64,000 nucleotides of DNA, taken from the NCBI RefSeq assembly GCF_028858725.1, contig NC_084763.1, positions 22,005,501-22,069,500 of the forward strand, read 5' to 3'. The position numbers and the translations under genes were made by a program. Positions 48,901-60,229 of the stretch are shown here, piece after piece; the stretch's first letter is position 1; each line of letters starts with the position of its first letter. Under the pieces are notes generated by a model. The model saw only the letters and a program-made list of their open reading frames with translations, was not told the DNA's origin and did no database searches. The DNA comes from Colius striatus (lineage: Eukaryota > Chordata > Aves > Coliiformes > Coliidae).

Positions 48901-51900
48901 CTAAAACTTGAATTTATTGGTATCAGTTGATCCATGTGAACTTTCTCTGTGGTGGTTCAGCAATACAAAACAGCATATTCCTTCTCTGCTTACGGAAGTG
49001 TTTTCTTGATTTTTTTATATGGAGATTAAAAAAAACATTTCAAACAGTGGTTAAAGCTGTGATTATCTGTTTTGTAGGCTGTAAGAACCAGCATATATGG
49101 CCGTCCGGGGTCCTGCTATATTGACATACCTGGGGATTTTGTAAATCTCCAGGTGAACAAGAGCTCTGTCAAGTGCGTAAAGATTGTATTTGTTATTCTT
49201 CAAGTCACTGAATAAAAGAGTTTTGTTTTAAGTTACTTTTATCTTCAAGCAAGAAAAAGCTAAAGAGCCATAGATTAACTAGTTGAAGATTGAAATGATA
49301 CTAAAAATCCAGCCTCTAAATGTAACGTTCCGTCATAACATGATACAGATTATAATTTGTAAAGAAATGTGCAAAAAGGAATGCATTAATATGATGGTAG
49401 TACAACGGTGTCATTTTGTGAATCTCTGGAACAACACTGCCTATCAGATTAAAGAAATATGCAAGAGAAACTTCAAAGCCAGTTTGAAAACAAAAATATA
49501 TCATGTTCTGATAAGTGTTGTGAATAACGTGGTGTGTAGCAGCTGTGGTTTTATGCTAAACAATAGATTTTATCTTGCAACATTTCTTGGTTTGTATTTT
49601 TTATAGAACCTCTTATGTTTTGCTTGGCTTCCAGGTATGTGGAATGCTGCCTGCCACCTCCTATCAGCACGGCTGAATGTGCTGCTGTCTCTGAAGCAGC
49701 ATCTATCATTGCTCATTCCAAGCAGCCTCTGCTAATCATTGGCAAAGGTAACGTGCTTTGATGTAGCTTCGAACTGTAGAAGTTGAGGACAACAATGACC
49801 AAAGTGATTTCTTTTCATCACATGTATTAGCAATTTCCTTTTGAGTCTTTATTTAAAAACAAGCAAACAAAAATAACCCCAGCAAACTTATTTGAAATTT
49901 AGTGTTAAAATCTACTGTTCTTAGAAATTGTTATTCTGTTGTATACCTGTTGTCTTTTTCTTCTTGTTTAAAAGAAAAGTCAATTGGTAAAATAAAAGTT
50001 TAAGTAGAAAAAAAAAAATCAGAAAACCATTGTCTTAAGCCTAGAGCCAATACCAAGCAATCGCTTCCAAAGTTTGAACAAATGCTGTTAGAGTCCAGAA
50101 GAGAGGGGCTCTGTCTGATGCTTTGGCATAAGCAGCAAGAATCAGAATAACCAAAGGTCACTTCCCTTTGGATTTGCTGAAAGTCCCAGCCTATCTATGT
50201 GGAGACATGAAACAACACAGCAGGTGTTGCTGTTAGTGCTGTTTTACAGACTTTTTATTGTACTCTGCCAGTGTATTTCATTGCCGAAACAGAGGTGTAC
50301 CTAAAGATAGAGAATAATTAGTCTCTGTGCTGATTCGCTTATTTTGTCTCTCCTTGTAGAATGTTAGTCATTGGAGTGGCCTTTCTGTTGAACATACAGG
50401 TCTACTAGAAACCCAGTTGAAATAAGTAATTTGTTTCCACCCAACTTATTTTCATCCAGGCTGTTTTCCTGCAGATGTGGGAACAATCTGCATCTTGGAA
50501 AGAGGTCCTATGTTTAATTAGAGAGTGAAATGGTTGAGGTGAGATGGATCTTATCATTGATTAGGTAATGAAATAGTAGACAGAATGTGGGGTTTTTTTC
50601 TTCTCTCTAGGTTAATACACATGAACAAAACAGTGTTTTGTTAAAGATGGAAAACTCAAAAAATACATAGATACATGGTTTGTTGATATCAACAATTGAG
50701 AATTTACTTAACAAAATGTATCTGGACTTTCTGATGCATATTCTTAACAGAATTTTTGGAAGAAATAGAGAAATTTATTCTTCAGCATTTAAAACTCACA
50801 GACTTAAGTCATTGCACAAGAACCAGACAGTTATTCTAGATTGTCTGGGCAGCCTTAATTCAGCAGCTCTGTACTGAAGGTAGCATCACAGTAAATGTAT
50901 ACACAAACATGTATCTTTACAAGGTCTTCTTTGAGCTTCTCTTTTTTCATGAGAGACATGTTTGGGCAGATTGTTATGGAGTATGTGGTGCAACGGCATG
51001 CAGGGGGACGAGCAAAAAATGACATAACACAAAGGTCATCTCCTGTTGCTGCCTCATAATATGAAACTTCACTCACTCAAAATTGTTATTTTACATAAAG
51101 TCTCCTGTTTTGCCCTACTCTGCTCCACAGAAAGATCTAAATAGTTGAGTGGAAGTCTTAAAAAACTTTTGCCAAAGATATGGGAAGTTTGAACCCAAAT
51201 ATCTGTAGTGTGGTGTGTTGTGTCTTTAGCTCTCTGTAATGAAAAAGTAACAGGCAGCCTTTATAATGGGAAATGGTAATCTTCGAGCCACTCGGGTTAA
51301 TTGAAATATACAGCGAATACAGCAGGTTTCTGTAGTATTAAACTACCTCTTTCATTTCATTCAGGTGCTGCGTATTCACATGCTGAAAACAATGTCAGAA
51401 AGCTGGTGGACCTTTGTGGACTGCCTTTTTTGCCTACACCAATGGCAAAAGGAGTAGTTCCTGATAACCATCCTAATTGTGTAGCTGCAGCAAGATCAAC
51501 GTAAATATAAAGCAAGGCTTCTAATACTAATATGTGAGAAACAACTAGGATTTGTGGTGGTCTACAGATGCCAGGGAAGACAAAATGCATACCACAAAAA
51601 TTATTCAGACCTATTTTGCACCCCATTTTAGAGCACTGAAGATCTTGCTTAGAAAGAAGCAAGATGTTTAGGTGGATCACTTTCATCAATCCTTGGAATT
51701 CTGGCCAGGAAGATACTTTATCTGAGAGCTAGTATTCTGTAACTGTGAATCCTACGGCAAGTAGATACATCAGTATTGTTTGTATGTATTTCCTAAGATA
51801 AAATGAAACTGGCACACTGTTTTTGTTAAGTGTTTGACTTAGTCCTCTAGACAAACTACTAGCTTTGTATTTCAACACCATAAACAGAAGCTTAAGATGC

Positions 51901-54900
51901 ATACATTGCAGTTTTGCCATCTGCTGTCTCTGTGTGGTGTTTGCAATACCCTAAATTGACCCTTGTATAAAAAGTAAAATGAGCTATTTCAAACTACACT
52001 GAAGGAGTATGTTTATAAGTCATTTATATAAGAGCCCTTTTTTGACTTTTGCCAAAATTAATGTGAATCGACTGTAGGAACTCTACTTTGTATGTATATG
52101 CGGAGTCAGCTTGCAGATAGAGCCTTTATGTTCTTTGAAATGAAAAGTGTCTGTTGTCGAGCATCTTAGCTCTATCACCATTAAGCATACTGTTAAGAAA
52201 AATGGAGAATAAAAGAACATACCAAATTTTGACTGCATAGCTGAAAGGTAAATTAACAGGAGTCTAAACTGAGAGGCCCACACCAACCTTAATTTTGGCA
52301 TCCACTGTTGCCAGTATCACAGTGGTGAGTCTTTTGCTTGAACCTCAGCATCAGTGTAGCATTTGTTAGTCTCCTATCATAACAGTTCCTTTCTCAAACA
52401 CAGTGTATTAGGAAAGTAATAATGGACTTTATTCTTGAGTTCCTAAACTGGAGTATTACTTGATGATAGTCTGTGTAAAAGATGCAGGGGTTTGGGGCTA
52501 AGCAAGCAGATTAGAGCAAGGATTATGTGTATATTCTGGAGTTAGCTTTGCTGGTTAAGATTATTTCTAATTTTGAAAACACTATTAAATTACTATTAAA
52601 TGTAATAATAATTCCTTCCTATCTGATGCTGTTATTTCTCTGTGTTAGGGCGTTACAGCATGCTGATGTAATCATCTTGCTTGGTGCAAGGTTGAATTGG
52701 ATTTTGCATTTTGGTCTTCCGCCAAGGTTTCGTCGAGATGTCAAGGTTATTCAGGTAAGCAGGAAAATGATGATCACTTGAAGGAAGTCCTCTGTGTTCT
52801 AGCATTGCATAAAGCCATTGCTGTACAGTACAGTGCATGTAGTTATGACAGTTCTACGGAAATGCTTCTGATTTCTTTAAAGAACTTTTTACAAAGAAAT
52901 ATTTTTGCTGAAAAGGATTACAGCATTGTTCCAGCTCTCAAGGACTTGGTGCTGCTGTAATAAGGAGGGCAGACACTTCTATGTAGTAGGCTAATACAGG
53001 ATTAGACTCATAATACTTGAGTGATTTTCAGAGCACTGGAATTTCTGTGATTGAAAACAAATTGTCTTGAAGTTCTGAAACCTTTCATACTGTTAGACTG
53101 CCCTCTCAGCTGTTTTTTTTTTAGATAGACTTACTTTCAGATCCAGAGTCAGCCTTTACAAAGCCCAGTCATTCAGAAATTTTAATAATAAAAGAAAATT
53201 ACTGCTCTGTATAGTCTTCAAGGGTATACCTAAGCCTAGATTTGTGATTCTGACATTATCACCACCTCTACTTTGTTTTGATAAAGTTCTATACTGTCTG
53301 CAAGAGCTTGAAAGAAGCAAGCAGTCAATTTTAAGGAGATCTATATATACTTTTATTAAAATGGGCATGTACCATAGTATTTTGAATAAAGGATTTTCTG
53401 ATGTCATTTCAATGAAAGAGAGAGGAAACTATCTGTACAACCAAAACAAGGTATGAAAACATTGTTAGATACTGTCCCTCACTTGAACTGAAAAAAACCT
53501 CTCTTTAATACTCTTGAGTTAATTGTGGTCTTTCTTTTTGAAATATAGGTTGATATTTGTGCAGAAGAGCTGGGGAATAATGTGAAGCCATCTGCAATTT
53601 TATTAGGAGACATAAATGCTGTGACTAAGCAGGTAATGTAATGTTAGATGTCCTCCTGGTTTGACCTTAATTTCCTCTGATTTATGAAGTTACCAGTTAA
53701 AAAAAAACAAAAAAGAAAGAAAAAACCTGTTAAAGGAAAACCGTTTTTCAGGCAACATATTTGTGCTGTGCATACAGGCCGTTCCCACACTAAATGTTAA
53801 AGATTCTGATGAGTGTCACTGTGATTATGCTGGGATATTTCTCAATAACATTAGTCTTGATGCTCGTGATGTTTTTTTAAAACAAGTTGAAAGAAATCTC
53901 TCCAAAGTTTCACTGTTCTTCCAGCTCTTAGAAGAATTTGTCAAAAGGCCATTGAAATATCCTTCTGATTCAGAGTGGTGGAAGAAACTAAGAGAGAAAA
54001 TAAGGAACAATGAGGAAAGATCTAAGGTAGGATTATATTAAATAAGAGGAGATTTCTCACCTTAACAGGTACCCATGCATAGTCAGCTTTGTCACTGGTC
54101 TGTATCCAAGCTCCTCAATGACTTCTGACAATCATGTTACCCAGACTTGGAAAATTTGTACCATTCTGGTACAGGACTGTTCTTGTCAGACTTATGAACT
54201 GTAAGTTAAGTCTTAACTAAGTTAAATATTCTTGATTTTGTATAAGTTCAAACTGTCTGGAAGTCACTGAACTTTGGGATTGGAATATTAAAACCCTAAG
54301 TTAAATATTCTTGGTTTTGTATAAGTTCAAACTGAACTAAAAATTCTCTCCATAGGAGTTACTAGCATCTGTTTTTTTAAGGCATTAGCATCACAGAAAT
54401 CCCTGCCTATGAACTATTACACAGTCTTTCATCACATCAGAGAACTGATACCCAAGGACTGCATCTTAGTAAGTGAGGGAGCAAACACCATGGACATTGG
54501 GCGAACTATGCTTCCTAATTACTATCCCCGCCAAAGGTAGGTATTTTCTTTCTTGTCCTGACCCAGCAGGCTATATTGATGTATAAATGTTTTCATTTAG
54601 CTCGGAAGTATGATGGTCCAGAATTTTTGTAGTCCTTTCTTAAGGTTCTAAATAGAATAATGGAAGTTGAATATGTTAGGAAAGGGGTTACGGGAAGTTT
54701 GCCACTCATATACTGATGTCCTGTCAGAGATTTTAACAATTACCTGCAACTTGTCTAAGTGCTCTGTAACTGAATGGTAATAGTCTCTCACTGTTGGTGG
54801 TACTCACTGTGAGAACTATTATGTTGAATTCACTGATCTAGATGTTTATTTCTGTGCTCAGTCATGGTAAATATTGATTTAAAATAAAAGCAATGATTAG

Positions 54901-57690
54901 GATACTCATGTTTAAAGAATTCATCAAAGGGTTTTCTTTGTAAATTACTTTAAAATGGAGAAAACTTAGGAAAAATCAACTTATTTTGAAAAATTGATTC
55001 TATATTTGGCATACTGATTTAAACCTGCATGCTTATAATGTAGGCACTCAAATATGGAAGTGTTGATGTGTCACTTTAATCATTGTGTATAGTTTTAATG
55101 TAAGTTGGAATTAACTGCTGTTTCTTGAATGGAGGGGAAAAGTGAGTTCTTTCTATTGAGTCGAAGCTTCTGACTTAACTGTGAAGCTTCTGCCTTCTTG
55201 TGAAAGCATCATTAAAGTCCTAAACGAACTCAAATACTTCTTTGTAAACAAGAAACAACCAGCCAAACAAAAAAGCCATATTTCCGGTAAAGCTGGGGGA
55301 AGGGTTTGCATTTTTTCCCCTTAATTTAAAATCAGGGCACAGTAACATTAATGTCTTTTCAGATTGCAGTGTGCATATCCAAAAGCAAATTTGAAGTTAA
55401 ACCTAGAATAATCTAGTTCTTTATGTACTTTTGTATCCATTATGTGCTTCTGACTGAAATGATGTAACTTAATTACGGCTTTCAATTTGATTTCAAAAGT
55501 TGAATAGAAGACTAAAATTTGAGCAGCAGTATTTAACTGATGGCTTTCAGACTTCTAGTTTTATTTTTAAGGAATTAAATATAGAAAGATTTCATGTAGT
55601 CTGCGTATCTCAACCGTAATTAAATGTCTTTGAAATATTATTGCTATGCAAGCTAAAAGTATACAAGAGTAGTTATTGTAATACGACTACTGTATATGGG
55701 TTCTTTAGTTTTAACTGCAGTTCCAGTGTATTTGTATCACTTAAAGCATTTGCAGTCTTGTCAAAGGTTTGGCTGAATATAATAGTCTATACATCTGGTA
55801 TGTCATTATACTAATTGTTTATGAAACAGTATTTGAATAGTGTATGTCAGATTATTCAAAGTAAATATAAGTCACCATGGATTAAAGTAAAAGTGTGAGT
55901 TGAAATAAAGGGATAGTAGCTGTGTATTCTCCCTTTCAGGCTTGATGCAGGTACTTTTGGAACGATGGGAGTCGGGCTGGGTTTCGCCATAGCAGCTGCA
56001 ATGGTAGCTAAAGACCAAACACCTGCAAAGCGAGTCATCTGCATAGAAGGAGACAGTGCTTTTGGATTTTCTGGGATGGAACTGGAGACTATTTGCAGGT
56101 AACTGCTTTTTGCTCAAGAAGACCTTCTTCATATATTGCCAGGATCAGTTTAACCAGAAGGCCAAGGATGCTGCTGTTAGATGGAGTACATGGATTCAAA
56201 GTACATGAAAACAAGACAGAAAATATATGTGATTGTTTTTTATTTGTTTTTATGCTATTGTGATGTGTTACCCGTGATGAGTAGATGATGTTTCATCTGG
56301 AAGTGATTTTTCTTTTGTAATTTATTTTCCTTTTAATGAAAAGTGACACTTTTAACACCTGACATAAAGGTGCAAGTATTTCAGAATTCTTCCAAATGCA
56401 TCTTTCTGTAGATACAACTTGCCTATCCTGATTATCGTAGTAAACAACAACGGGATTTACACTGGTTTGGATGAGGATGCCTGGAAGCAGATGTTGACAT
56501 TTGGAGATCATGCTACATGGTGAGCATCTTCAGAGTATGTCCTGTTATTTAAGGAAGAAGTGAGAAAAGCTATCATTATCTTCAATTTCAGTGACCTCTT
56601 TGTGATCCAGACTGAAAGTTTTCATAAAACAAACTTAGTCCTAGGTTAAGTTCATGTAGGTAAGAACCAGTTCCAAGCAAGCAAGCAACCTAGTTCCTGT
56701 AGCAGTTCAGGAGTTCACATAGTACAGAGTTCGTAGTGGGCTAACCTCCAAAATTACCTGAGACTTGTGTTCTGAGTTTACACTGAGCTTTGGCTTCCAA
56801 AGCTGAGATCTTTGTACCAGGAGAAGTAAGGTAAAGCTTTTCTCAGGAATGATTCCAAAAGGTGAAAATGAGTATGCTATCCTATAAACACAGTTTAAGT
56901 AGGATAGGAAACATAGTTCTTTCAGACCAGAAGAATTCATCAGGCCAGCACAGCAATTACCTTACATTTCAAAATCAGTGCTGAAGTAATTAAATTGTTG
57001 TGTCTGGCAATTCTTCCTTGACATTAATCAGAGGTTTTCCATTTTGTTACAGTGTACCTCCTGTTTCTCTCCTGCCAAATTCACACTATGAAGAAATTAT
57101 GTCTGCCTTTGGAGGTAAAGGATACTTTGTTAAGACACCAGCAGAATTGCAGAATGCTCTGAAAGCAAGTGTGGCTGACAAGCAAACACCTTCTCTTATA
57201 AACATAATGATTGATCCACAGTCTGAAAGAAAGAAACAGGTATGTATAGGTTTTCCTGTCTTTTTCTGCAAGCTTCATGTGGGCAAGCCTATGAAGTCCT
57301 CAGGAAGTATCACTTAAACCACAGAGAAAGCAGAGATGATTGCAAGGCAGAAAGATTGTCTTCAGTTTTAGAAGACAGGAGAATCAGTGCTTTTACGGTG
57401 TGCCATCTGCTTTCTTTGTGGGGTTTTGTGGTTTTTTTTCACCATTGGCTGTTATAAATGCATCGTGTCTTTAATGACTGTTTCCAGAATTTGTGGTTGT
57501 TCCTTTTCATTCCTGATAAAATGAGACTTGATGTTTTTGAACAGTTTTCATTTCCTGTGGATTCCATGTGGCAGTTAGTACACATTTGTATCCTGTTCCT
57601 CCTACTGTTTCTCCATTCTGATATGGTTTTTATTCTGTTTCCTTTTTTTGCTTGCAGGAATTTCCCTGGCTGACCCGTTCTAACCTGTAG
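36835..57690 (+). CDS. HACL1: HACL1, 2-hydroxyacyl-CoA lyase 1, complete (17 exons)
   Basis: A peroxisomal thiamine-diphosphate enzyme that splits 2-hydroxyacyl-CoA into formyl-CoA and an aldehyde one carbon shorter, in alpha-oxidation of phytanic and 2-hydroxy fatty acids. The 17 exons join with consistent phases to 576 codons plus TAG (human 578). The N-terminal pyrimidine-binding domain has the cofactor Glu58 in MRNEQA and [13 protein letters not shown]. The C-terminal pyrophosphate domain has GDS at 452-454 and NNN at 479-481, the Mg2+/ThDP motif. The C-terminus SNL is a type-1 peroxisomal targeting variant (human SNM). HACL2/ILVBL is the paralogue, but length, PTS1 and synteny fit HACL1. 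The gene is transcribed away from BTD. Confidence 0.97.
37065..37279 (-). other. BTD: Probable BTD 5' exon
   Basis: A perfect minus-strand donor CAG|GTGAGT ends at 37065 inside the CpG island, opposite HACL1 intron 1. An in-frame ATG at 37279 opens a frame that runs to this donor; splicing to 33018 keeps it open, giving RF at the junction before MAYTM. The human protein has RF at a comparable place near its N-terminus (AKSRFVVCIMSG). The 5' end given is that ATG, not a known transcription start. Confidence 0.4.
37280..37940 (+). other. HACL1: HACL1 intron 1, distal part
   Basis: Ordinary AT-rich intron beyond the CpG island, ending TTTCTTTTTAG. Nothing else seen. Confidence 0.55.
37941..38045 (+). 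CDS. HACL1: HACL1 coding exon 2
   Basis: 35 codons, [20 protein letters not shown] to MRNEQA. It carries the ThDP-activating Glu in RNEQ. Donor GTAAGT. Confidence 0.96.
38046..41860 (+). other. HACL1: HACL1 intron 2
   Basis: 3.8 kb AT-rich intron; a poly-T run near 40561. No recognised repeat family, exon or RNA gene. Confidence 0.55.
41861..41901 (+). CDS. HACL1: HACL1 coding exon 3
   Basis: 41 bases, [13 protein letters not shown] plus two bases of Arg. Acceptor TTTTTAATAG, donor GTATAT (weak). Needed for the frame and matches the family. Confidence 0.94.
42278..42470 (+). mobile_element. CR1 fragment, interrupted by another CR1
   Basis: Starts AAAGTTCCATTTAAGG and runs through GGTTGTGGAGTCTC, CCTGGACACATTCCTGTG and GATGATCTTTAGAGGTC, the order of the CR1 3'UTR on the + strand. 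It stops where the opposite-strand copy begins; its missing end reappears at about 42735-42768. Confidence 0.85.
42471..42732 (-). mobile_element. CR1 inserted in antisense into the preceding CR1
   Basis: AGAATGGTAGGGGTTGGGAG, CCCCCTGCAGAAGCAGG, GGCAGCCTGTGCCAAGG, then TTTTGTGTTCCACC and ATTACCCCTTGTCCTG: the reverse complement of a CR1 3' region. It lacks a full ATTCTATG repeat at its 3' end. Confidence 0.85.
42733..42768 (+). mobile_element. 3' end of the interrupted + strand CR1
   Basis: TTCTCTTCCAACCTCTACC followed by ATTCTATGATTCTATG, the CR1 tail in + orientation. It continues the element broken at 42470. Confidence 0.75.
42769..43557 (+). other. HACL1: HACL1 intron 3, remainder
   Basis: AT-rich intron with T/C-rich sequence before the acceptor CCTCCTCTAG. 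Nothing else recognised. Confidence 0.55.
43558..43638 (+). CDS. HACL1: HACL1 coding exon 4
   Basis: [19 protein letters not shown] to TMNCW, split codons at both ends. GPGxxHALGG is a family hallmark. The donor is GTAATT. Confidence 0.96.
43639..47483 (+). other. HACL1: HACL1 intron 4
   Basis: 3.8 kb intron. A GC-richer patch at about 45040-45480 has no recognisable frame or repeat family. No exon or RNA gene seen. Confidence 0.5.
47484..47556 (+). CDS. HACL1: HACL1 coding exon 5
   Basis: [19 protein letters not shown] to QEFPQ; acceptor TTCTTTTTTAG, donor GTACAT. Confidence 0.96.
48069..48146 (+). CDS. HACL1: HACL1 coding exon 6
   Basis: 26 codons, [20 protein letters not shown] to AVIEK; phase 0 on both sides; donor GTAAGA. 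Confidence 0.96.
48147..49077 (+). other. HACL1: HACL1 intron 6
   Basis: 930 bases of intron; a short G-rich run near 48430-48480. No other feature recognised. Confidence 0.5.
49078..49172 (+). CDS. HACL1: HACL1 coding exon 7
   Basis: [20 protein letters not shown] to NKSSVK; donor GTGCGT. GRPGxxYxDIP is the conserved end of the ThDP N-domain. Confidence 0.96.
49635..49747 (+). CDS. HACL1: HACL1 coding exon 8
   Basis: [18 protein letters not shown] to [13 protein letters not shown]; acceptor TGGCTTCCAG, donor GTAACG. Start of the central domain. Confidence 0.96.
49748..51364 (+). other. HACL1: HACL1 intron 8
   Basis: 1.6 kb AT-rich intron ending CATTTCATTCAG. No repeat family, RNA gene or exon recognised. 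Confidence 0.55.
51365..51500 (+). CDS. HACL1: HACL1 coding exon 9
   Basis: [39 protein letters not shown], ending AAARS and a split Thr; donor GTAAAT. Confidence 0.96.
51501..52648 (+). other. HACL1: HACL1 intron 9
   Basis: 1.1 kb AT-rich intron; nothing recognised. Confidence 0.55.
52649..52754 (+). CDS. HACL1: HACL1 coding exon 10
   Basis: [35 protein letters not shown]; acceptor TGTGTTAG, donor GTAAGC. GARLNW(I/M)LHFG is typical of the family. Confidence 0.96.
52755..53548 (+). other. HACL1: HACL1 intron 10
   Basis: 800-base AT-rich intron; nothing recognised. Confidence 0.55.
53549..53632 (+). CDS. HACL1: HACL1 coding exon 11
   Basis: 28 codons, [20 protein letters not shown] to AVTKQ; phase 0 both sides; donor GTAATG. 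Confidence 0.96.
53925..54026 (+). CDS. HACL1: HACL1 coding exon 12
   Basis: 34 codons, [19 protein letters not shown] to NNEERSK; acceptor GTTCTTCCAG, donor GTAGGA. The frame is open for a further 49 codons upstream to an AG at 53776-53777. Confidence 0.93.
54218..54334 (+). repeat. 39-bp direct repeat, period 78
   Basis: Two copies at 54218-54256 and 54296-54334, both starting CTAAGTTAAATATTCTTG and ending AAGTTCAAACTG, with one mismatch. It lies in intron 12, ending 47 bases before exon 13. Confidence 0.85.
54382..54536 (+). CDS. HACL1: HACL1 coding exon 13
   Basis: [20 protein letters not shown], then [20 protein letters not shown]; acceptor TTTTTTTAAG, donor [17 protein letters not shown] is a family signature. 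Confidence 0.96.
54537..55939 (+). other. HACL1: HACL1 intron 13
   Basis: 1.4 kb AT-rich intron ending TCCCTTTCAG. No repeat family or exon recognised. Confidence 0.55.
55940..56098 (+). CDS. HACL1: HACL1 coding exon 14 (ThDP motif start)
   Basis: [20 protein letters not shown], then [20 protein letters not shown]. It contains the GDS start of the ThDP/Mg2+ motif. Donor GTAACT. Confidence 0.97.
56412..56519 (+). CDS. HACL1: HACL1 coding exon 15 (ThDP motif end)
   Basis: [19 protein letters not shown] to TFGDHAT; the NNN ligand closes the motif begun in exon 14. Donor GTGAGC. Confidence 0.97.
57053..57239 (+). CDS. HACL1: HACL1 coding exon 16
   Basis: [40 protein letters not shown], and [17 protein letters not shown]; acceptor TTTTGTTACAG, donor GTATGT. 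Confidence 0.97.
57658..57690 (+). CDS. HACL1: HACL1 terminal coding exon, PTS1
   Basis: Ten codons and [13 protein letters not shown]. The terminal SNL is a variant of the type-1 peroxisomal signal; acceptor TTGCTTGCAG. Confidence 0.95.
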   Translation, partial: EFPWLTRSNL

Positions 57691-59080
57691 TAGGTGAAGA
57701 AGATAATGGTGGTGCAAGGCAGTGTTAAGCAAAACTAAATTGGTTTCCAGAGGTTGAACTGGTACAACTATATTTTACATAAACATTGGAACAAAGTGGG
57801 ACTTAGAATTACTGTTGTAGGAATCTTTATATGCTGAAATTAAGTAATTGAAAAATGAAAAAGACACCAGACCTTCTAGCAAACTGTACAACAACACTTT
57901 TCATAAAACGAAATGTTGTTTTTCTTTCATTCAGAGTCATACTCGTCAAGATTTAGGAATTAAAATCTTGGATGTTCTGGACAAAGAGAGTAAATTGAGG
58001 GTTTTATGCTGACTGAAACAGAAGTCTTTGGCAGTCTGCAGTTTTAGTAGCTTCATTTTTAACCAGCCACCAGCATGCTGCTTGTTAGAGACTTTATCTT
58101 GTAAGGACCAAAGCAAAGCATCTCATTGTGAAAAAGCGCTGGTTGGCCTCATTATACATTGAAGTCTATTGGATTAATATTTTCTTCATAATTTTACATA
58201 TTGCTGTTCCAGGTTCTACTACAAGTAGAAGCAATGTATTAAAAATGCAGACTTACTCAAGGGCTGAGTTGCTCTGTTGCATTTGGGTTTGTTAAAGGGA
58301 CTTACTGAAATCTTTGCAAAGGCACTGTCATCCCTGTGTGCTGAATACAGGGCTGGATTCATTAGTGAGATTTCCAGGACTAACAGAGCATAAATCTTTA
58401 TAATGAGAAGGATTTTGAAAAAAGCAACATCAACAAAAGAACAAAACAAACAAACCCCCCCAAAAAAACCCTGACCAGAACAAAAAGAACAAAGTGTTAG
58501 GCTGGAGCTTATTGTTCAGTTTGGCTAACATCACAAAGCAGCCACCAGCATTCATGCTGTGGCTGGCTAATTGTGCAACAAAGGTTCTTCATATAATGGA
58601 CTTACTACATAGAAATTTAGTGCTCAACTCGTGCAGACTGTGGTGCAGAATTACCATTTAAAGCTGATGATTGATCTGCCTGAGGTTCTATCTAGTATGT
58701 TTGCATCTGACATTCTGACTTAGAGCTTAGACTTTCTAAGTGAAGTCATTTTCTCTTTATGCTTCTGTCATGGCCTACAGCAACTACTATTCTCTATATT
58801 ACTAAACAGTTTACTTTACATTTATGTCCATTCTTAAATAGACTGTGAGGTTGGGATCTTGTCACTGATCTTGTTTCATTCTTCTTTTTAACTCTCAAAA
58901 TTTGATTTTAATATGTTGCACTGATTGAACGTGATCCATTATGATGATGTAAAATAGCTGAAAGAGTTACTGCTGGGGCAGACCACAAGGGAGATCATTT
59001 GTATTGGATAAGCAAATGCAGAAATTATTGATTTCTATTTGAAAATTAATAAAAAGCTATTTTTGTGCTGTTTTTTCTTT
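57691..59080 (+). other. HACL1: HACL1 3'UTR and downstream
   Basis: Candidate poly(A) signals are ATTAAA at about 57959, ATTAAA at 58238 and AATAAA at 59048. The first would give a UTR of about 290 bases. A CCCCCCCAAAAAAACCC patch lies near 58455. Which end is used cannot be told. Confidence 0.5.
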
Positions 59081-59764
59081 AATGAGAATATTTGAATTCT
59101 GTCAGCATTTTGTGTCAGCTGTTGGAAATCAGCTTAGATTGGAATATTAGAAAAGTTGTTGGACTATCACAGTAAAATGCATAATTCATTTTAGTAAGTC
59201 AAGACATCTGGAAAATGGAAAAAGATTTGAAACTGTGGGGAGACAGTAACGAAATTGATAACATCACTTTGGATTTCACTGAGATGTTAAAAAGCTCAAA
59301 GAATTAACATTGCATTTTGTACAGCTTTAAAGTAGACTAATACCATGATATATCCTTAGCTTGTAATGATTAGATTTTTTAAGACAATTTTCATTTAAAA
59401 CCAAGGAGAGTGAAATCTCTACTACTTTGTATCAAGCAGGTAAGCCATATAAATAATGTTTTACACTACAGAGTTGCATCTAAGGGGAGTATTAGATGAA
59501 ACTGTATGAAAGAAAACTGTTTCAGAGATGAGACAGAAGCAAGGTGTCTCTGAAATGTCCTAATTTTATTAAAAAGAAAAAAAAAAAGACAAATGTGAGA
59601 AGCCTGGGGAGTGCTGGTCCATGTGGTTCTAGCTGACTGGCAATTTTTCATCAAGGACAGAACACAAAATTAAAGGTATTGAGCAGACTCAAGACACCAA
59701 ACTCAAGAGGAAGAAAATGCTTGAGTCTCAGCTGAGAAAAGATGCTGTGGAAGAGGTACTGAGT
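59081..59764. other. Intergenic
   Basis: AT-rich sequence; no gene recognised. Confidence 0.5.
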
Positions 59765-60033
59765 ATCATAGAATCATAGAATGGTAGGGGTTGGAAGGGA
59801 CCTTTAGAGATCATCTAGTCCAACCCCCCTGCAGAAGCAGGTTCATCTAGATCAGGTCACGTAGGAACATGTCCAGGTGGGTCTTGAAGACCTCCAAGGA
59901 AGGAGACTCCACAACACCCCTGGGCAGCCTGTGCCAGGGCTCCATCACCCTCACAGTGAAATAGTTTTTTCTTATGCTTAAGTGGAACTTTTTGTGTTCC
60001 AGCTTTATCCCATTACCCCTTGTCCTGTTGCTA
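59765..60033 (-). mobile_element. CR1 LINE 3' fragment
   Basis: Reverse complement of the CR1 3' end: ATCATAGAATCATAGAATGG, then CCCCCTGCAGAAGCAGG, GGGCAGCCTGTGCCAGGG and ending CCATTACCCCTTGTCCTG. Two tail repeats are intact, so it is a relatively clean copy. Confidence 0.93.
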
Positions 60034-60229
60034 ACTACTATAGAAAATATTTAGTATCATTTACTGAGATGTACCAGGGGAAGTTAGTGTTTAAATAAGA
60101 CAGAGTTCTGAGTCTTTTTCTTATCGTGGCTTTCAGGTAAATAAAAACCATATTTTAAATGTTACTAGACTTGTTATGAGTGGCCTCCATCAGTCATTAG
60201 TCTAGTTCCTATGAAAACTTTTCTTACAG

